Below, one piece after another: positions 37,701 through 49,908 of a stretch of DNA of 64,000 bases. The DNA comes from Mesaphorura yosii (Eukaryota > Arthropoda > Collembola > Poduromorpha > Tullbergiidae). The DNA lies in contig WIXG01000021.1 of assembly GCA_009869945.1 (NCBI GenBank), forward strand, positions 248,001 to 312,000, read 5' to 3'. The notes under the pieces were generated by a model that saw only the letters and a list, made by a program, of their open reading frames with translations, did no database searches and was not told the origin of the DNA. The translations under genes and the position numbers were made by a program. Within the stretch, counting starts at the first letter, position 1; each line of letters starts with the position of its first letter.

Positions 37701-40259
37701 TAATTGCTCACCATTCGACATCCTTGCGCGTTGTCAAGCCGTGCGCAATGATGAAGGGCTAAAAAAAAGGAGAGAAATTGTAATTTGTAATCGAACCCAA
37801 TTTTTCGATCAAGTGACCGAATATGTCGATTTGCGGACACTCACGTGTTTCGCCGTTCGCATCGATCGAATTGGCGTTGCATCCCGCTTTCAACAAAACC
37901 TCCATCACCTCCAAGCTATCGGGTCGACCCGCCGCCACCGTGAGTGGAGAAATGCCGTCCTTATTCTTATCATTGATGGCGACGCCCTTCTTAATCAGTG
38001 TCTCAACTACTTTTTTCAGTTGTGGTTGTGGACAGCTTGCAAGCGCGACGTGGAGGGCATTTTCTAGGGTAAAAGGATGCTGAAACTGTTGGATGAGTTG
38101 ATCCGAGTGCTTCTTTACACGGGAAACGTCTCCTGAACGGCAGGAATGGAGGAGCAAGTGACCTCGATGTTCAGTGATGAGGCGGTCCTGCAGCTGCTTT
38201 GTGGGGGCGAGGTCGATTGCGGATTTTGAATGGCAATTCAAGGCCAGTGGATCAGCACCGAAGGCGAGTAGTAAGCTGCACACTGATATCAGAAGAAAGA
38301 GCACAGGCACATATTCAGAAACCTTTGGTTTTCTATTTTTTATAAGCCAATTCATGAAAATAGCTTGTGGAACTTACCTTCGACTCGAGCTTTGCTGGAA
38401 GCCTGGACAGAAAGAAATTTAATATTTTAAGAACCAAGTCAGTAGCAATTAAAATTAAGACGAGAACAAGTTCAATGTTACCTCGTCTACGGTGACAAAG
38501 CAAAATAGCACGCCATGAAAAGAGGGCAAAGATTAGAATTGACAACGACAGCAATCAACTGATTAACAATGCGTGTCGAATTTCTTACGAATTGGCGTGA
38601 AGCTCCACAAGTCCGAGGAATTCACTGATGCGCCGCTCGTGAGCAGTAACTCGCAAACGTCAAAATGGCCGTAAGAAGCTGCATTGTGGAGTGGGACCAG
38701 CAAACTGGTGGTCATAAAATAACGTAAGCAACTTTGACATGCTTCTGAATTCCGCATGAACGAAAAAGTTGGCCTACCCTTTGTCTTTAGCCTCCAGATT
38801 TGCACCATGATCCAAGAGTATTTTCACGATTTTCAGCCTGTTGTAACCCGCAGCTGGAAAATAAAAGATAAGCATTCAATTTATAAAGATAAACTGCTTC
38901 GGCAAAACTGACAAGAATGAATGTAAAACTTACCCAAATGGAGTGGGGTTGACTTTCGGCCGTCCAGCGCGTGACAAGATACATTAAAAGGAGTGAGATA
39001 CGCCAACAATCTGTCAAAGTTTATGCTTGGGATAAACCGATTTCCTGCCACAAGTCGCTGACGCGTAGCCTACCTTTCCTCGTTTCCAGACCTCGCAGCC
39101 TCCAGAAGCTGATTCTTCATGTACTCTCCCGTGAACACTTGTGCCGTGGTTGAGGGATCAGCCAAATCGAACGGAGTCTTCCCTTCCGAGTTTCTGATTG
39201 TGGGGTCAGCTCCATGTTGAAGGAGTGCTGCGAACAAAGTACAAGTATTTCAGCCAATTCACGAAAACTTTAACGAAGCTTGGACATCCAACAATTCTTT
39301 TACCTATTGTGCAGTCAACTTTCTTTTTATGACTGGCTTCGTGCCTGAAACACAGGAAGTCACGCGATGATGATCAGAATGCGAAATGCGATGCGCCGAG
39401 CAACTGACTCAATACATTTGTGAGCCATTAAAGTTCAGACTTACAGTGGCGTATATCCCCAATTGTCTCTCGGGTTCACATCACAGGTTTTGATGGTCAG
39501 CAACAGCCGGACAACTTGAATGTGGCCAAAGCTGTCAAAGTTAAATACGCAAATGTGAATGGTGAATACATCAATTCTGGAATCGCAATTGGCAATTGCT
39601 TAATTGCTAGCCCGTTAATTTTGACGTACGTACCTGCATGCGTTGTGAAGGACGTGAAGACCTCCTTCATCCCGAGCATTTATCGAGCTCCCGAGGGAGA
39701 GCAAGTATTCCACGACGTCGGTTCTTCCGTACCCACACGCAAAGTGAAGTGGCGTCGATCGACGGCCGGTGTCCCTCGCGTTCACATTCACCGAATTCCC
39801 CAGCTGCTTGACGCGAATGATGTCGCCAGTTTTGCAGGCGTCGAAGAACTGCTTCAGCTGATCTTTCGGAGACAAGGCGAGAAGCCCAGAATTTGCGAGG
39901 GCGCAAGTTTCACTGAAGGGCCCGGCGGTGGCGTTGCTACTGCTACTGGCGTACGATGCTGCTGCCTGTGCCGCAGTTTCGGGCGAGTGTCCAACGACCG
40001 TTAGTCGACTAAAACTATTTGGACTATTTGTACAACTATTGCTACTTAACCCGCTAGAATTACTAAATACATTCAGGTTGAGATTGGAGCCACTGCTGCT
40101 CATGCCATCGGGTAGGTTATTGTTGTACGAATAACTTTGGGATAAATTTAGAGATGACAAGCTGCTGGTCGAGTAAAAGTAGGAATCTCCCTTGCTAATT
40201 TTGTAATCACTGCCAATGGGATTTGGGCTTCCGTCTCCGCGACCGTCGGCGGAAGCCAT
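34731..40259 (-). CDS. Tnks: Tankyrase (ankyrin-repeat poly-ADP-ribose polymerase)
   Basis: Predicted 1307 residues from 20 coding exons; the sum (3924 nt) is divisible by three. Exons: 40259-39634, 39531-39445, 39344-39304, 39227-39074, 39010-38934, 38853-38778, 38704-38589, 38488-38484, 38402-38378, 38282-37845, 37758-37712, 37626-37521, 37431-37276, 37190-37118, 37030-36897, 36810-36493, 36411-36394, 36316-36233, 36148-36134, 36058-34731. The N-terminus (~150 residues) is Ser/Asn-rich. Ankyrin clusters follow (~155-930), with recurrent '[12 protein letters not shown]' and 'TPLHEA' cores, then a SAM domain (~1025-1090, '[15 protein letters not shown]') and the PARP domain (~1100-1300). The catalytic triad is visible: His in 'LFHGSPF', Tyr in '[16 protein letters not shown]', Glu in '[11 protein letters not shown]'. 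The tankyrase CHCC zinc site is present ('CPVH...CYSC'). It modifies axin, TRF1-type and other substrates and scaffolds Wnt and telomere/spindle functions in known animals. Four coding exons are 25 nt or shorter. Confidence 0.96.
38484..38488 (-). other. 5-nt coding microexon of tankyrase
   Basis: On the minus strand the context is 'accgtag|ACGAG|gtaac'. The preceding exon ends ATT C and the next begins GCT TCC. Only insertion of AC GAG restores the frame and gives '[14 protein letters not shown]', which fits the ankyrin consensus TPLHEA. Both flanking splice signals are canonical. Confidence 0.85.
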
Positions 40260-42271
40260 CCTGATCCGGCTCACAAATCAGTGATCCCTACCTCCCTGGG
40301 ACTAACTACACTGCGATAATCAATAGACATACAGTGGTACATTACACACATTGCTCATCACAAATTGATTTCGAGATAAGTTAGGGTGATAGGACACATA
40401 ATAATATCAATATCCAAGGACATGGACAGTTTCAATTTAATTGAGTAGCGAGTATAACGCAAAATTCAAAAGAGAGCGAGAGCGTTAATTCATTAACGAG
40501 TTAATCCTAATTGATTAATGATTATTCACTGAATAGATTGACGAATTGAGACGCGATCTTCCAAACTCCAGACTCTTCTCTTCAGGGCGCTGCTGATCTT
40601 GTCACCGTTGCTTACTACTTTAAACTACACATTTTTTCAACTATAATTCAGATTGCAAAACCAAGTCAAGCTATTGCACGCTGTGGACTGAACCTGCTGA
40701 ACACAAGAACACACGCCAGACTAATTAGGAGATGTACCTTCAAACACTCAGTTTGATTAATTGGATTGCCCATTTAATCCAAATTAGTCGAGCACGCTTA
40801 CCTTGAATTTTGTCACCAAATCCTCATGTTGAGGATTATCAGCTGTCCCATCATTCAGCAATTAAATCGAGTGACCATGACGCCAGGCAGCGATTCGAGA
40901 CAAGACAGATTCACTGATTACTTCGACAATTAAAACACCTTCGGACCGCCTAAACTAATGTCCAGATGTAATAAAAATCGCCACCGTCACGTCGATGTCG
41001 AATTCACTTGCATTTTTGGCAGTGTGAGTTACATGAGTCGGGTAACCTTCAGCTCAATCAAATCAATTGCCATTGCCATACCGTGTCTGTTATTCTTATT
41101 TTATTCTTATTCTTGTAGTATCACTCAAAAAGGAATAATTACCAGTACAAAAAATAATTGTACATGTGAAATTCGACTATCAACGATCGAATTGGCCTGG
41201 CCGTGATAGAAAAAAGTGTGCAGGCAACTATACAAAGACGAAATCACGAAATCACGATACAAGACACAGACACATAAAAATGACAACACAAGAACTCAAG
41301 AACCAAGAACAGTTGGCTGGCTGTTGGCTGTTGACTGCTGCAGCTGCTGCTTGGTAGTTGATAAAGATACGCGAGCTCATTCAAAGAGAAACCCAGTGAT
41401 TAAGGTACGTGCTTCACAGATCACAATTCACAATAACAGCGATAGAAACGAGCAACGGCTTGTTTTGGTTCTCTGCTTTGCATTTGCATAGAAATCTTGG
41501 TCTTGGTCTCGAATCTCTTGAGTCTTGAGTTTCTTGAGGATTCGTCCAACAATGATCGAAGAATGAAGCGTAAGCGTACGCATAATCTCGTTACACACGG
41601 AATTCTGCATGGTTTCTTAAAAATAACAGTTTCTTTATTTGGGCTGTGAAGCACTTCAAGTCATGCCCGCAGCACTTTTTGCCAATGCAGCATGATCATT
41701 TAGTATTGTTGCTGATTATGATTACTGATTTTGGTTATACGCAGGCAGGCTTTGTCGCGTTGAGCTCGGGCTCGCGCTAATCAATTTAATAGAGTGCTGG
41801 CGAATGATGAATTAATTTAATTGCATTCACACTGTGCGGCCTTAATCGTGAATGCGGATGCCAATTCGCCAATTGTCTATGTATAAAATGACAGACGGGA
41901 CGTTGCCATGCAGCGAAACGAATTCGCATTGGGTTCAAAATTCACAAATTCACACACTTTTAATCGCAAAATTTTCACAATAGACAACATCAAACAAATT
42001 CAACAAATTCTAAGATAAAATGACCAAATTTGGCAAACAAGAACAGAACATGTCAAAAGTCAACACAATAAATACGTCCGTGAAATCATAAAAATTGGTA
42101 CTACAAATGTACAAAAGATCCCGAAATGGACGGAAGAGTTTCGTTCATCGTTAATTGCATGCACAAGGCAGTGATTAACTAAGTAACTGAGATTTTAACG
42201 TCATCGGTGAGATTAGCAATTCGCATTTAGAGAGTCTCGTTTCTAGTCTGTCATGTTTGGTTTTCAAGATC
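40260..42271. other. Intergenic, upstream of tankyrase
   Basis: Two kb holding the tankyrase promoter/5' UTR and the 3' UTR of the next minus-strand gene. AT-rich; only short unsupported frames. I recognise nothing in it. Confidence 0.45.
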
Positions 42272-44962
42272 TCATCTCAAAAATAGAAGGTAACTAATTT
42301 GTGTCATGATAGCTATCATAATCAAGGAGCTAAATGTCATGGTCATGGAAAGTCGGGTCCCGGCATCGAATGAGAATATCAAAACATGGCTGTCTGGATC
42401 GACGTACGGGTTTGTGCCATCATCAAAGAACATCGGGCATTGATCTCCTGCAAGAGCAAACAAGCAAGTCAAATTATTGTATAAAGTTTTAGGCTTTAGG
42501 GCAGCGCTTTCATCAACGAATCGCTTACGTTCTCTCTCGTACTCCTCCATCACGAGCGCCACGGCGGCTCCTTCTGTGTAGTTCCAGCTGTCCACGTCCT
42601 GATTGAGACTGCAGAAGGAACCAAGTGCCAGCGACATGAGCACGCGCGTCAGATCGGACCGCTGATAAACCCAGCATCGGTATTTGCTGAAAGCGTCCAG
42701 CTCGTCGTAAGTGATCAGATACGACTTCAGATTCTCCTTCCAGTAGCCAATGCATTTCATTTTGTAGTCAGGATCGGCTGCAACGGGAAAGGTCAGGTCA
42801 AAGGTTAAGACAAGTTTTTATTTCAAACTGAGATGTAGGACAGAGAACCACTTAATTCTCATTAGCATATCATTCAATGTGCGTTAAAAAACCAAAAGTC
42901 GCTCAATTCAAATCAACCCTCGGCAGCCTCCGCTCTACGCACTCGAAGAATTTCGAATGTTTCAATTCGAAACATCGAAGCAGGATAAATCCGAGTTAAT
43001 TAAGAAACTGCACTCACTGTAAATGTCGACTGGCCTCCCGATGTAGTCCACTGATAGACAGTAATTCTCATCGACGAGGATCTCCTTCTGGTCGTGATCG
43101 CACACGGAGAAGTCCGAGATATTCGTTTTGCAGTACACGCCGGGACGGGGCGAGTCTGTGATTCCACCGAGAATTCGAGTCTCGAACGGAACTTCGCCCT
43201 GTTGCGTGAAATTGAATTTGCCAGCGACTGGACAACGGATTCCTACTGGATTCTTGGCTGGAGGTGCAAACGACCAAAATTGGTAAGTCATTCTCGATGC
43301 TCGATCTACTTTGGTCGAGAGACAGTTTTCTAATGTTCAATTTCTCACCGAGAAACGTGTCGTACTTCCACTCGTCCTTGTTTGGAAACTGCACCCACGA
43401 GCAGACTGTTGTGTAGTCGTCTAAAATCATGGCCAGCCCTTTCCGGTACCGAATTATGTTTTGGTGGCGCGGGACAAAATCGAAACAGATAAAATCCTTT
43501 TGGCTAAAATACCAAAAAGCCATAAAGTCAGTCATCTTCCAACAATTGATTCCAAGAAATTTATCGCAAGCGATGAAAAAGGCTCACCATCCATCGACTG
43601 TCTGTCGTGCCATTAAGTAACGCGAGCCCCGCTGCTCGCGGCAAATGTAAATCGTTTTCCGCCACCGTCCTTCGTCGGGGTACCACGTTTCAATTATGTG
43701 CGTTGAATTAATGACGACATCCGCGTCAATATTCGCAGTGTTGATCCATTCACCTGTGAAATTCTGCGGGAGTTTGCAGCCAGGAATCACGACTTCACTG
43801 GCGACCGGAGTGAGCCGAAGGCGCTCTGGTGCATTTTCTGTTCCTTTCAGCTGATTGCACTCCGCAGTGTCCGACATGGCCAAGTACAGGTCATCGTCAC
43901 GATTTTTGAGGAAGCAGCGGTACTTTTCGTCTTTTCGGGACTCCTTCGTGTTTGCCACAGCAAAGAAGTGATTCTTCCCAATGAACCAGTCTCCAAGGCA
44001 TGAAAACTCGACGGCTATTGAAGAAATTCACGTCTTAACTGGGCTTGCTGGACGAAAGCACAAGGCAAGAAAAATGCTTGAACTTACTTCCTGAGAACGT
44101 GCCAGTCATGCCCTCACAAGCTCGATACGTAATGTTAAACTTTTGATTCGTAATTAAGAACTGATTGCCAGGCGATTGACAAGAGTGGATGTGTGCGTCG
44201 GGATGATCTGGAAAACCATGCAAATATGGAAAGTAGAATTACAGAAAGAATGCCTGACCTGCACTCTGCGCGCTGGAAGACTTTCTTACCGCATTCTCCA
44301 GTAAACCGGAACCGATTCTGATACCCAAACTGCCAGACGCCCTCCAAACTGGAGCGGCAGTTGACTGGAGCAATATTTTCGGAAAAGAGGGTGATAAGAT
44401 TCTGACTTGGGTTCAGACTTGTGCATACTTCGTCGATTGAAGGCACGTAACCACGCGGAAAGTTTATGCAACCGGCTGCAAGCAAAAGAAGCCGAGATTA
44501 TACGTCGTCGCCATACTTAGCAAATTCGCTCTGCACTGCAATCTTTTATAGGAAGCGACACGGCGACAGGCGGCTTACTTTCAATTTTCTCCAGCACATT
44601 CAGTGTCCTCACAAAGATCCGAACACAGTGGTAGCAGTTATCTTGTTGAAAGATGAACGTATAATTTGTATGATATTCCTCTCGCTTCGCAATGCAGAGC
44701 CCACGATGTTTCATGGAGTTGGCATCGATTTCCTCGAGTGTGTTGACACGATTCTCTCTGGAGAACCATGCTCCACGGATTACCTTGGGGATGTCACAAC
44801 AGGAAGCGAGTCCGAGTATGGATATCACTGAAAACAACCAAAAACACGTAAATTACAAGGATTTATGATCGTAATCCCAAATTCCTAGTTCATACCTGCT
44901 AGAAAGGTGATAAGGTGCAGATATTCCGGGCACCGGTCCAACGGCCACTTGAATTTTGCCAT
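42272..44962 (-). CDS. Cysteine-rich secreted/membrane-anchored protein, DUF7042-7045 type
   Basis: Predicted 622 residues from nine exons (44962-44896, 44827-44579, 44475-44290, 44207-44088, 44014-43588, 43503-43349, 43257-43018, 42777-42529, 42447-42272); the sum is divisible by three. The N-terminus has a signal-peptide or signal-anchor segment ('HLITFLA|VISILGLASCC'). The body is built of repeated Cys-rich modules opening with a Gly-Trp pattern: 'VIRGAWFSRENR', 'SLEGVWQFGYQNRFRFTGEC', 'NFTGEWINTANIDADVVI'. Their spacing recalls the arthropod DUF7042/7043/7044/7045 ectodomain family; that family name is from memory and only moderately sure. The last ~22 residues are hydrophobic (SSLIMIAIMTQISYLLFL) and end almost at once, fitting a GPI signal or terminal anchor. 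N-glycosylation sequons are present (NFT, NST, NYT). Function unknown; probably extracellular. Confidence 0.75.
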
Positions 44963-45683
44963 TCCGAAGGAGTTATCACGTTAAAGACATACCAGATATC
45001 ATCTCCAAGTTTGTGCTCTAAGAAGAAAGTCCACACTCGATGTCGTTAAGCTCGTGCCAAAATATTTAACTTGGAGCCCGATTCGCGTTTCGCGTAGTAA
45101 TCGCAGTAATCACACTTAAATTATGAATTATGCCTCCAAATTCTGTTTACAAACTGCAAAATGCTTAACCACACCTTACGTAAAGTAAGCAGCGGCGATG
45201 AGCAAATGAGCAATGCAAAGGCAAACGTAAAGGCAATAATGCAAAGTTAAGAAAACAGTGACTCATTCATGCTTCAGCAATAATAAAGGCAGGCAGGCAT
45301 TCAACGGCGTAGCGTAGCTTGGCACCCACCTGCAATACAACAGACGACGAGGCAAACAGGTAGCAGCCAAAAAAAACTCACAGGTGCTGAGCTCTCATTT
45401 TACTTGCGATTGGTATTTGCTTTGTTGTGATGCAGCACTGCTGAACGATGAGTTTTTCCAGTGCATCGGCAAACTCGGTAAGAAACACGAGTCCATTCTT
45501 GAATATTTCTTTTATTGACGTCTTCGTCTAACATAATTGGCAAAAATAAAGATCTTTAACTCTTAACTTTGACTAATAATTCGTAGGCGTAGCATGTCAT
45601 GGACGGAATGTTGACTCTTGCTCTACAACCCATTCTGTGAATCTGTGCTACTAAGACACATTTGATTATAGAATCAAGAACGC
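44963..45683. other. Intergenic
   Basis: Upstream of the cysteine-rich gene and downstream of Gcat, both minus strand. A minus-strand AATAAA at 45511-45516 could end the Gcat transcript. No gene is seen. Confidence 0.45.
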
Positions 45684-47333
45684 TCAAATAACGCGCAGCT
45701 CCTTCCCGACTTTTGTGAATGCGGCGATCGTTCGCTCAATGTCTTTCGGATCGTGGGCAGCGGAGATCTGAACACGGATCCGTGCTTTGCCCTTCGGCAC
45801 GACGGGGTAGCTGAAGCCAATGACATAGATCCCTTCATCTAAACGGACACGCATTATTTAATGATTAATGAATTGGAGTTAAACCCTACGCAGAAGGAAA
45901 TTCTTGCCTTTACCAAGCATTTTGTCAGCAAATACGGACGCCAGTTTCGCATCTCCGAGAAATACTGGGCAGATGGGATGCGCCTCGCCAAGAATCTGGA
46001 ACCCTGCCTTTGTCATTCCAGCTCTAAATTGCGCCGTGTTCTTGGCGACTTTCTCACAGAGGCTGGAGCTGTTTAGCAGCAAGTCGAAGACCTGAAAAGG
46101 TAAAACTATTGAATTGGGCTACAAATACGATGTCGATGACGCACTTACTTTGCTCGCACAAGCCACGACTGCTGGCGGCAACGAATTTGAGAACAAATAC
46201 GGCCTCGATCTCTGCCTGAGTAAATCGATTAGCTGCTTGGGCCCAGTCGTGTACCCGCCAGCCGCTCCGCCCAACGCTTTTCCCAGCGTTGAATTGATAA
46301 TATCAACTTTCAGATCCTGGCGCGTCTTGTCTTTGTAGAATTCCTCCGTGCCGCGCCCTGTCGTGCCGAAAAACCCCGTCGCATGGCATTCGTCGACGAA
46401 GACCATCGCGCCGTAGGCTTTGGCCAGCTCATGAATCTTGTCCAGCGGCGCAACATTTCCATCCATGCTGAAGACGCCGTCCGTCGCGATCAAAATCCTC
46501 CGTGCTTTGTTGGCTTTGGCTTCCTTCAGCTTTGACTCCAGGTCGTTCATGTCACGATGCAAGTAGCGAGCTTTCTTGGCTTTGCACAGGCGGATGCCGT
46601 CGATGATACTGGCGTGGTTTAGCTCGTCGGAGATCACGCTGTCTTCTGGCGTCAGAATTTGCTCGAAGAGACCCGCATTCGCGTCGAAGCAGGACGGATA
46701 CAGAATTGCGTCTTCGCGAGAGTGAAACTTGGCAATTTTCTGTTCCAGAGCCTGCATTGCGTTTGATTACGGTGATATGACATTCAAAATCTGTACTACT
46801 GGCTGGTAATTCCTTACCTTATGAATATCCTGCGTCCCGCAGATGAACCGCACCGAACTGAGTCCAGCTCCGTACGTTTGGAGAGCATCTCGGCCAGCGG
46901 CGATGACATCCGGATGACTCTGCCAGCAGGGGCGAATTAATTAGTGCCCTTTTCTCAGAGCGCATTCGCAGTGCAGTGTGCAGCGATTAATTAACTCACG
47001 GATAATCCCAAGTAGTTATTCGCACAGAAATTAAGCAGCTGGCCACTCCGTCCTTCGACTTTGATTTCGGTGCCCTGCTTTGTCGTGATGACACGCTCGT
47101 TCTTCCATGTGCCCGCAGATTGGATATCCTTCAGCCAAAAATATAGAATTGATTGGGCATGCCATGTCACGGTCACATAATTGCCTGCCGCCTCTCACCT
47201 TTAATTCCTGGCCAACTTGTTCCCGAAACGTTTCTAATGCTGATACCGCAAATGATCGTGCACCTGCGCCGTCAAGCGAGGTCTGGATTGTACGAAACTT
47301 GAAAATGTTGCGAGAAATCGATACCGTAAACAT
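45684..47333 (-). CDS. Gcat: 2-amino-3-ketobutyrate CoA ligase / glycine C-acetyltransferase, mitochondrial
   Basis: Predicted 433 residues from six exons (47333-47199, 47128-47000, 46919-46818, 46751-46149, 46091-45914, 45838-45684); the sum is divisible by three. The first ~30 residues are rich in Arg/Ser/Phe without acidic residues ('[19 protein letters not shown]'), fitting a mitochondrial import signal. It is an alpha-oxoamine synthase of PLP fold type I: '[11 protein letters not shown]', '[18 protein letters not shown]', '[15 protein letters not shown]', PLP-binding Asp242 in '[13 protein letters not shown]' and the Schiff-base Lys280 in '[15 protein letters not shown]'. The enzyme converts 2-amino-3-oxobutyrate plus CoA to glycine and acetyl-CoA in threonine breakdown. 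The last exon, encoding the conserved '[20 protein letters not shown]', is complete. No missing catalytic residue. Confidence 0.96.
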
Positions 47334-48762
47334 TATTCGAAATTAAGCACGGACTGTCTCAAGGTGATTTATGTTGCTGAATCTGTTTGAAAAGCCTCAC
47401 TGTTCGGAGTGCGATTACGGAATTACGGTTACGAGTCGGTCCAGTTCCAATTGCAGTTGTCCGATGCCCGTCCAAGAAGTCCAAGATTATATATCGTACA
47501 CTTTGTTGCTGTTCTCTTGTCGTGCCGGTCTTGAATTTCGTTTTTCTGCACACTTTTACAAGCAAAATACAAAACTTCTGCTCAGATTATATAAGTGTTT
47601 ACAACGTGCGGTGCTGACGAGAAGAACAGGCCTGCGTCCTGGCTGGAGTTGATCCAGGTAATTAAACGGCGAGTCGTTGCCTCGATTTAATTCAAATTAA
47701 CTAACTGCAGCTGCGTGCAAGCGCAAGAAATCGATGAAATGCTACTCAGACTATTCTGTTAGGTCGATAGTCGGTCGGTCGGTGCGATTATGTAAGATTC
47801 GATCGTCACCGTCATCAGCTGTGAGCTGTAGCTGTTGAGCTCTGCGTGCGAGAAGAATACAACTAAGCGAGTTACGAGTTAAGTTAGCAAGACTTCTGTT
47901 CTACTCATGCTGTACCTCACTCACTCCACACTCTCAGCAGGCCAAGAACAAAGCAACGAGTTGGAGGAGTTCATCAGGACAGGACGAGTCAATCAAGTTT
48001 CAGTTTCCTCTGTCGTTCGCGTTGCGATTCGTTTCGGAGGCCAACCGGAATCCAGTTTGTTATGTAAGCTGCCATGCCTGGTGCTTCGTTAATGATCTTT
48101 CTTTGCAAATGACGAATGGCGAATGCGAATGGAAGTCGATGCCAAGAAATCAGCCGAAATATGTTGCGAGAGGCGTTTTATGTTTTACTGTTGTTTTTAT
48201 TGAATATTGGCAGTAATGGCAGGACAAGCTTTTCATTAGTTTTCAGTTTTAGTAGTACTCATCAAGAAATCCTGTCCCAAACTACTCACATCGTGATTCG
48301 TGGTTCGTGATTATGATTACTGATTACAAAATGATGATTGTTGTATAGAATTTAAAAAGTTAACAAAAGATGATCGTACAAATTACAAATTGTTTCTTAA
48401 GTTGTACTTTACTTTACTAATGCTAATTTATTCGCTAACTCGTAGCTTTACTTTGACCTTGACTTGACTAGATCGTCAGAGATTCGTGGATTCTTCTTCG
48501 TCTTGACTGATAACAACAATTACAAGCCTTCGCCTTTGCCTTTAACAACCTTACATTATTTAAACAGCAGTAGCCCTTGCATTTTTGAACTGAATCAGTT
48601 TTCAGCTTCTAATTGCAATGCAATTAAGTTACTAATTGCAAATTGTATTACAAGTCGTAAGTAAATTGTAGCAAAGCGGCACAATTCCATTCCCCGCAGC
48701 ATAATTACGAGTTACGAGTTACTCTTCGACTAATCTTTGTCGTTATCTACAATTTTACAGAT
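47334..48762. other. Divergent region between Gcat and the 73-codon gene
   Basis: Probably contains the Gcat promoter (right-to-left) and the promoter and non-coding first exon of the small + strand gene. A pyrimidine-rich acceptor at 48760 lies only two bases before that gene's ATG. Confidence 0.4.
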
Positions 48763-49498
48763 ATGACTAGCAGCCAGTTGCCGTCAGCCTCGGAGCTCCG
48801 ACTCGCAGCCGCCGCAATGCAAGCCAAGCCTTGTACCAGTGCAAATATAACAGTGAGTCGGTAATTAAGCACAGCATGGGCCATGTTACAATTCCACTAA
48901 TTAATTCCCCAACAATTAAGTAACTAGTAGTTTGATATGTTTAACGAACAGTATTTGTATCCAACACCCATCAATTGCCGAGTAAGTCTAATCCAAGTTT
49001 TATTTGCTTTGCTACGCACAAATTCGCATTTGCGATTTGCATTTCCACCTAAGCTAAGCTAAGCTAGGAATGATTGTATTTACCAATTCTCTGACAGACT
49101 CGTCAGTCATGTCATGCCATATTTAGACTATAGCTTTATCTTTACACCAGCCGGCGCATTTATAAACAGACGCTTCCTTCCTTTCCTTAAATACCTCATT
49201 AACTTAACTATTTTATCAATCATTTCTAATTACATTCACTTCACACGATTTGACGATTGACGGGCGTATTTTATTATCCGTCAAGCCTAGCCTTACGTTA
49301 AGTTGTTATTTGTATTCGTTATTGCTGGTTAACTTCAAGCACACCGTTTTCACTTTACTTTTCTCGCCTCGCCTCGCCTTCCTCTCAGCATATCAGATTA
49401 AAACACAATCAACGAAATCCGTAAATTCACACACGCGCACGTCGGGAAACGGGAAGAAATCTCAATTCGACCTTGTTCCGATTCAGGAGGGCAGCTAA
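48763..49498 (+). CDS. Small unrecognised spliced protein (73 residues)
   Basis: Three coding exons, all in phase 0: 48763-48852 (30 codons), 48952-48981 (10 codons), 49397-49498 (33 codons plus stop). Splice signals are good: acceptor at 48760 just before the ATG, donor 'ACA|gtgagt', acceptor 'gaacag', donor 'CGA|gtaagt', acceptor 'atatcag'. The protein begins MTSSQLPSASELRLAA and has a hydrophobic/proline core 'YLYPTPINCR'. It ends basic then acidic ('NGKKSQFDLVPIQEGS'). There is no signal peptide, membrane segment or domain that I recognise. Support is the coherent phase-0 splicing; the exact ends are unsure. Further 5' non-coding exons are likely. It is divergent from Gcat and convergent with the SYD-1 gene. 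Confidence 0.55.
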
Positions 49499-49908
49499 AA
49501 TGAATTACTGAGGCAGCGAATTAGCTGATTAGTGAATTCTGAACTAGTTTGCCAGAAAATTGTGAAATCTAGAACAGGAAATTGTACGCAGATTTCAGAG
49601 TAAAGAGAAAGGAAAGACTGTCTGACGAAGAAGAAAAGCAACAATTGCCAATTTGCCAAAGCCCGAGCCAGTTGTTGATTGAGTATTAACCCTAAATTAC
49701 TTCCCAGCACGCTGTAGTACAATTTCGTAATTTGTATTATAATGCAGGCCTGAAAATAGATTTCGTAATAATATAGATTTTCTGTACGTAGTTAGTTAGT
49801 CTTCATATTTGTCTTGTCATTGTCATTTTGCATGCATGCAGGATTGGAGGTAATACTTTCTCCATTGCGTTACAGGAGCCGAGTCGAGCCGGGCCGTGCC
49901 GAATTGAT

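Noticed and set aside
39516-40004. 162-codon + strand open frame over tankyrase exon 1
   Set aside because: Antisense shadow of well-supported ankyrin coding sequence.
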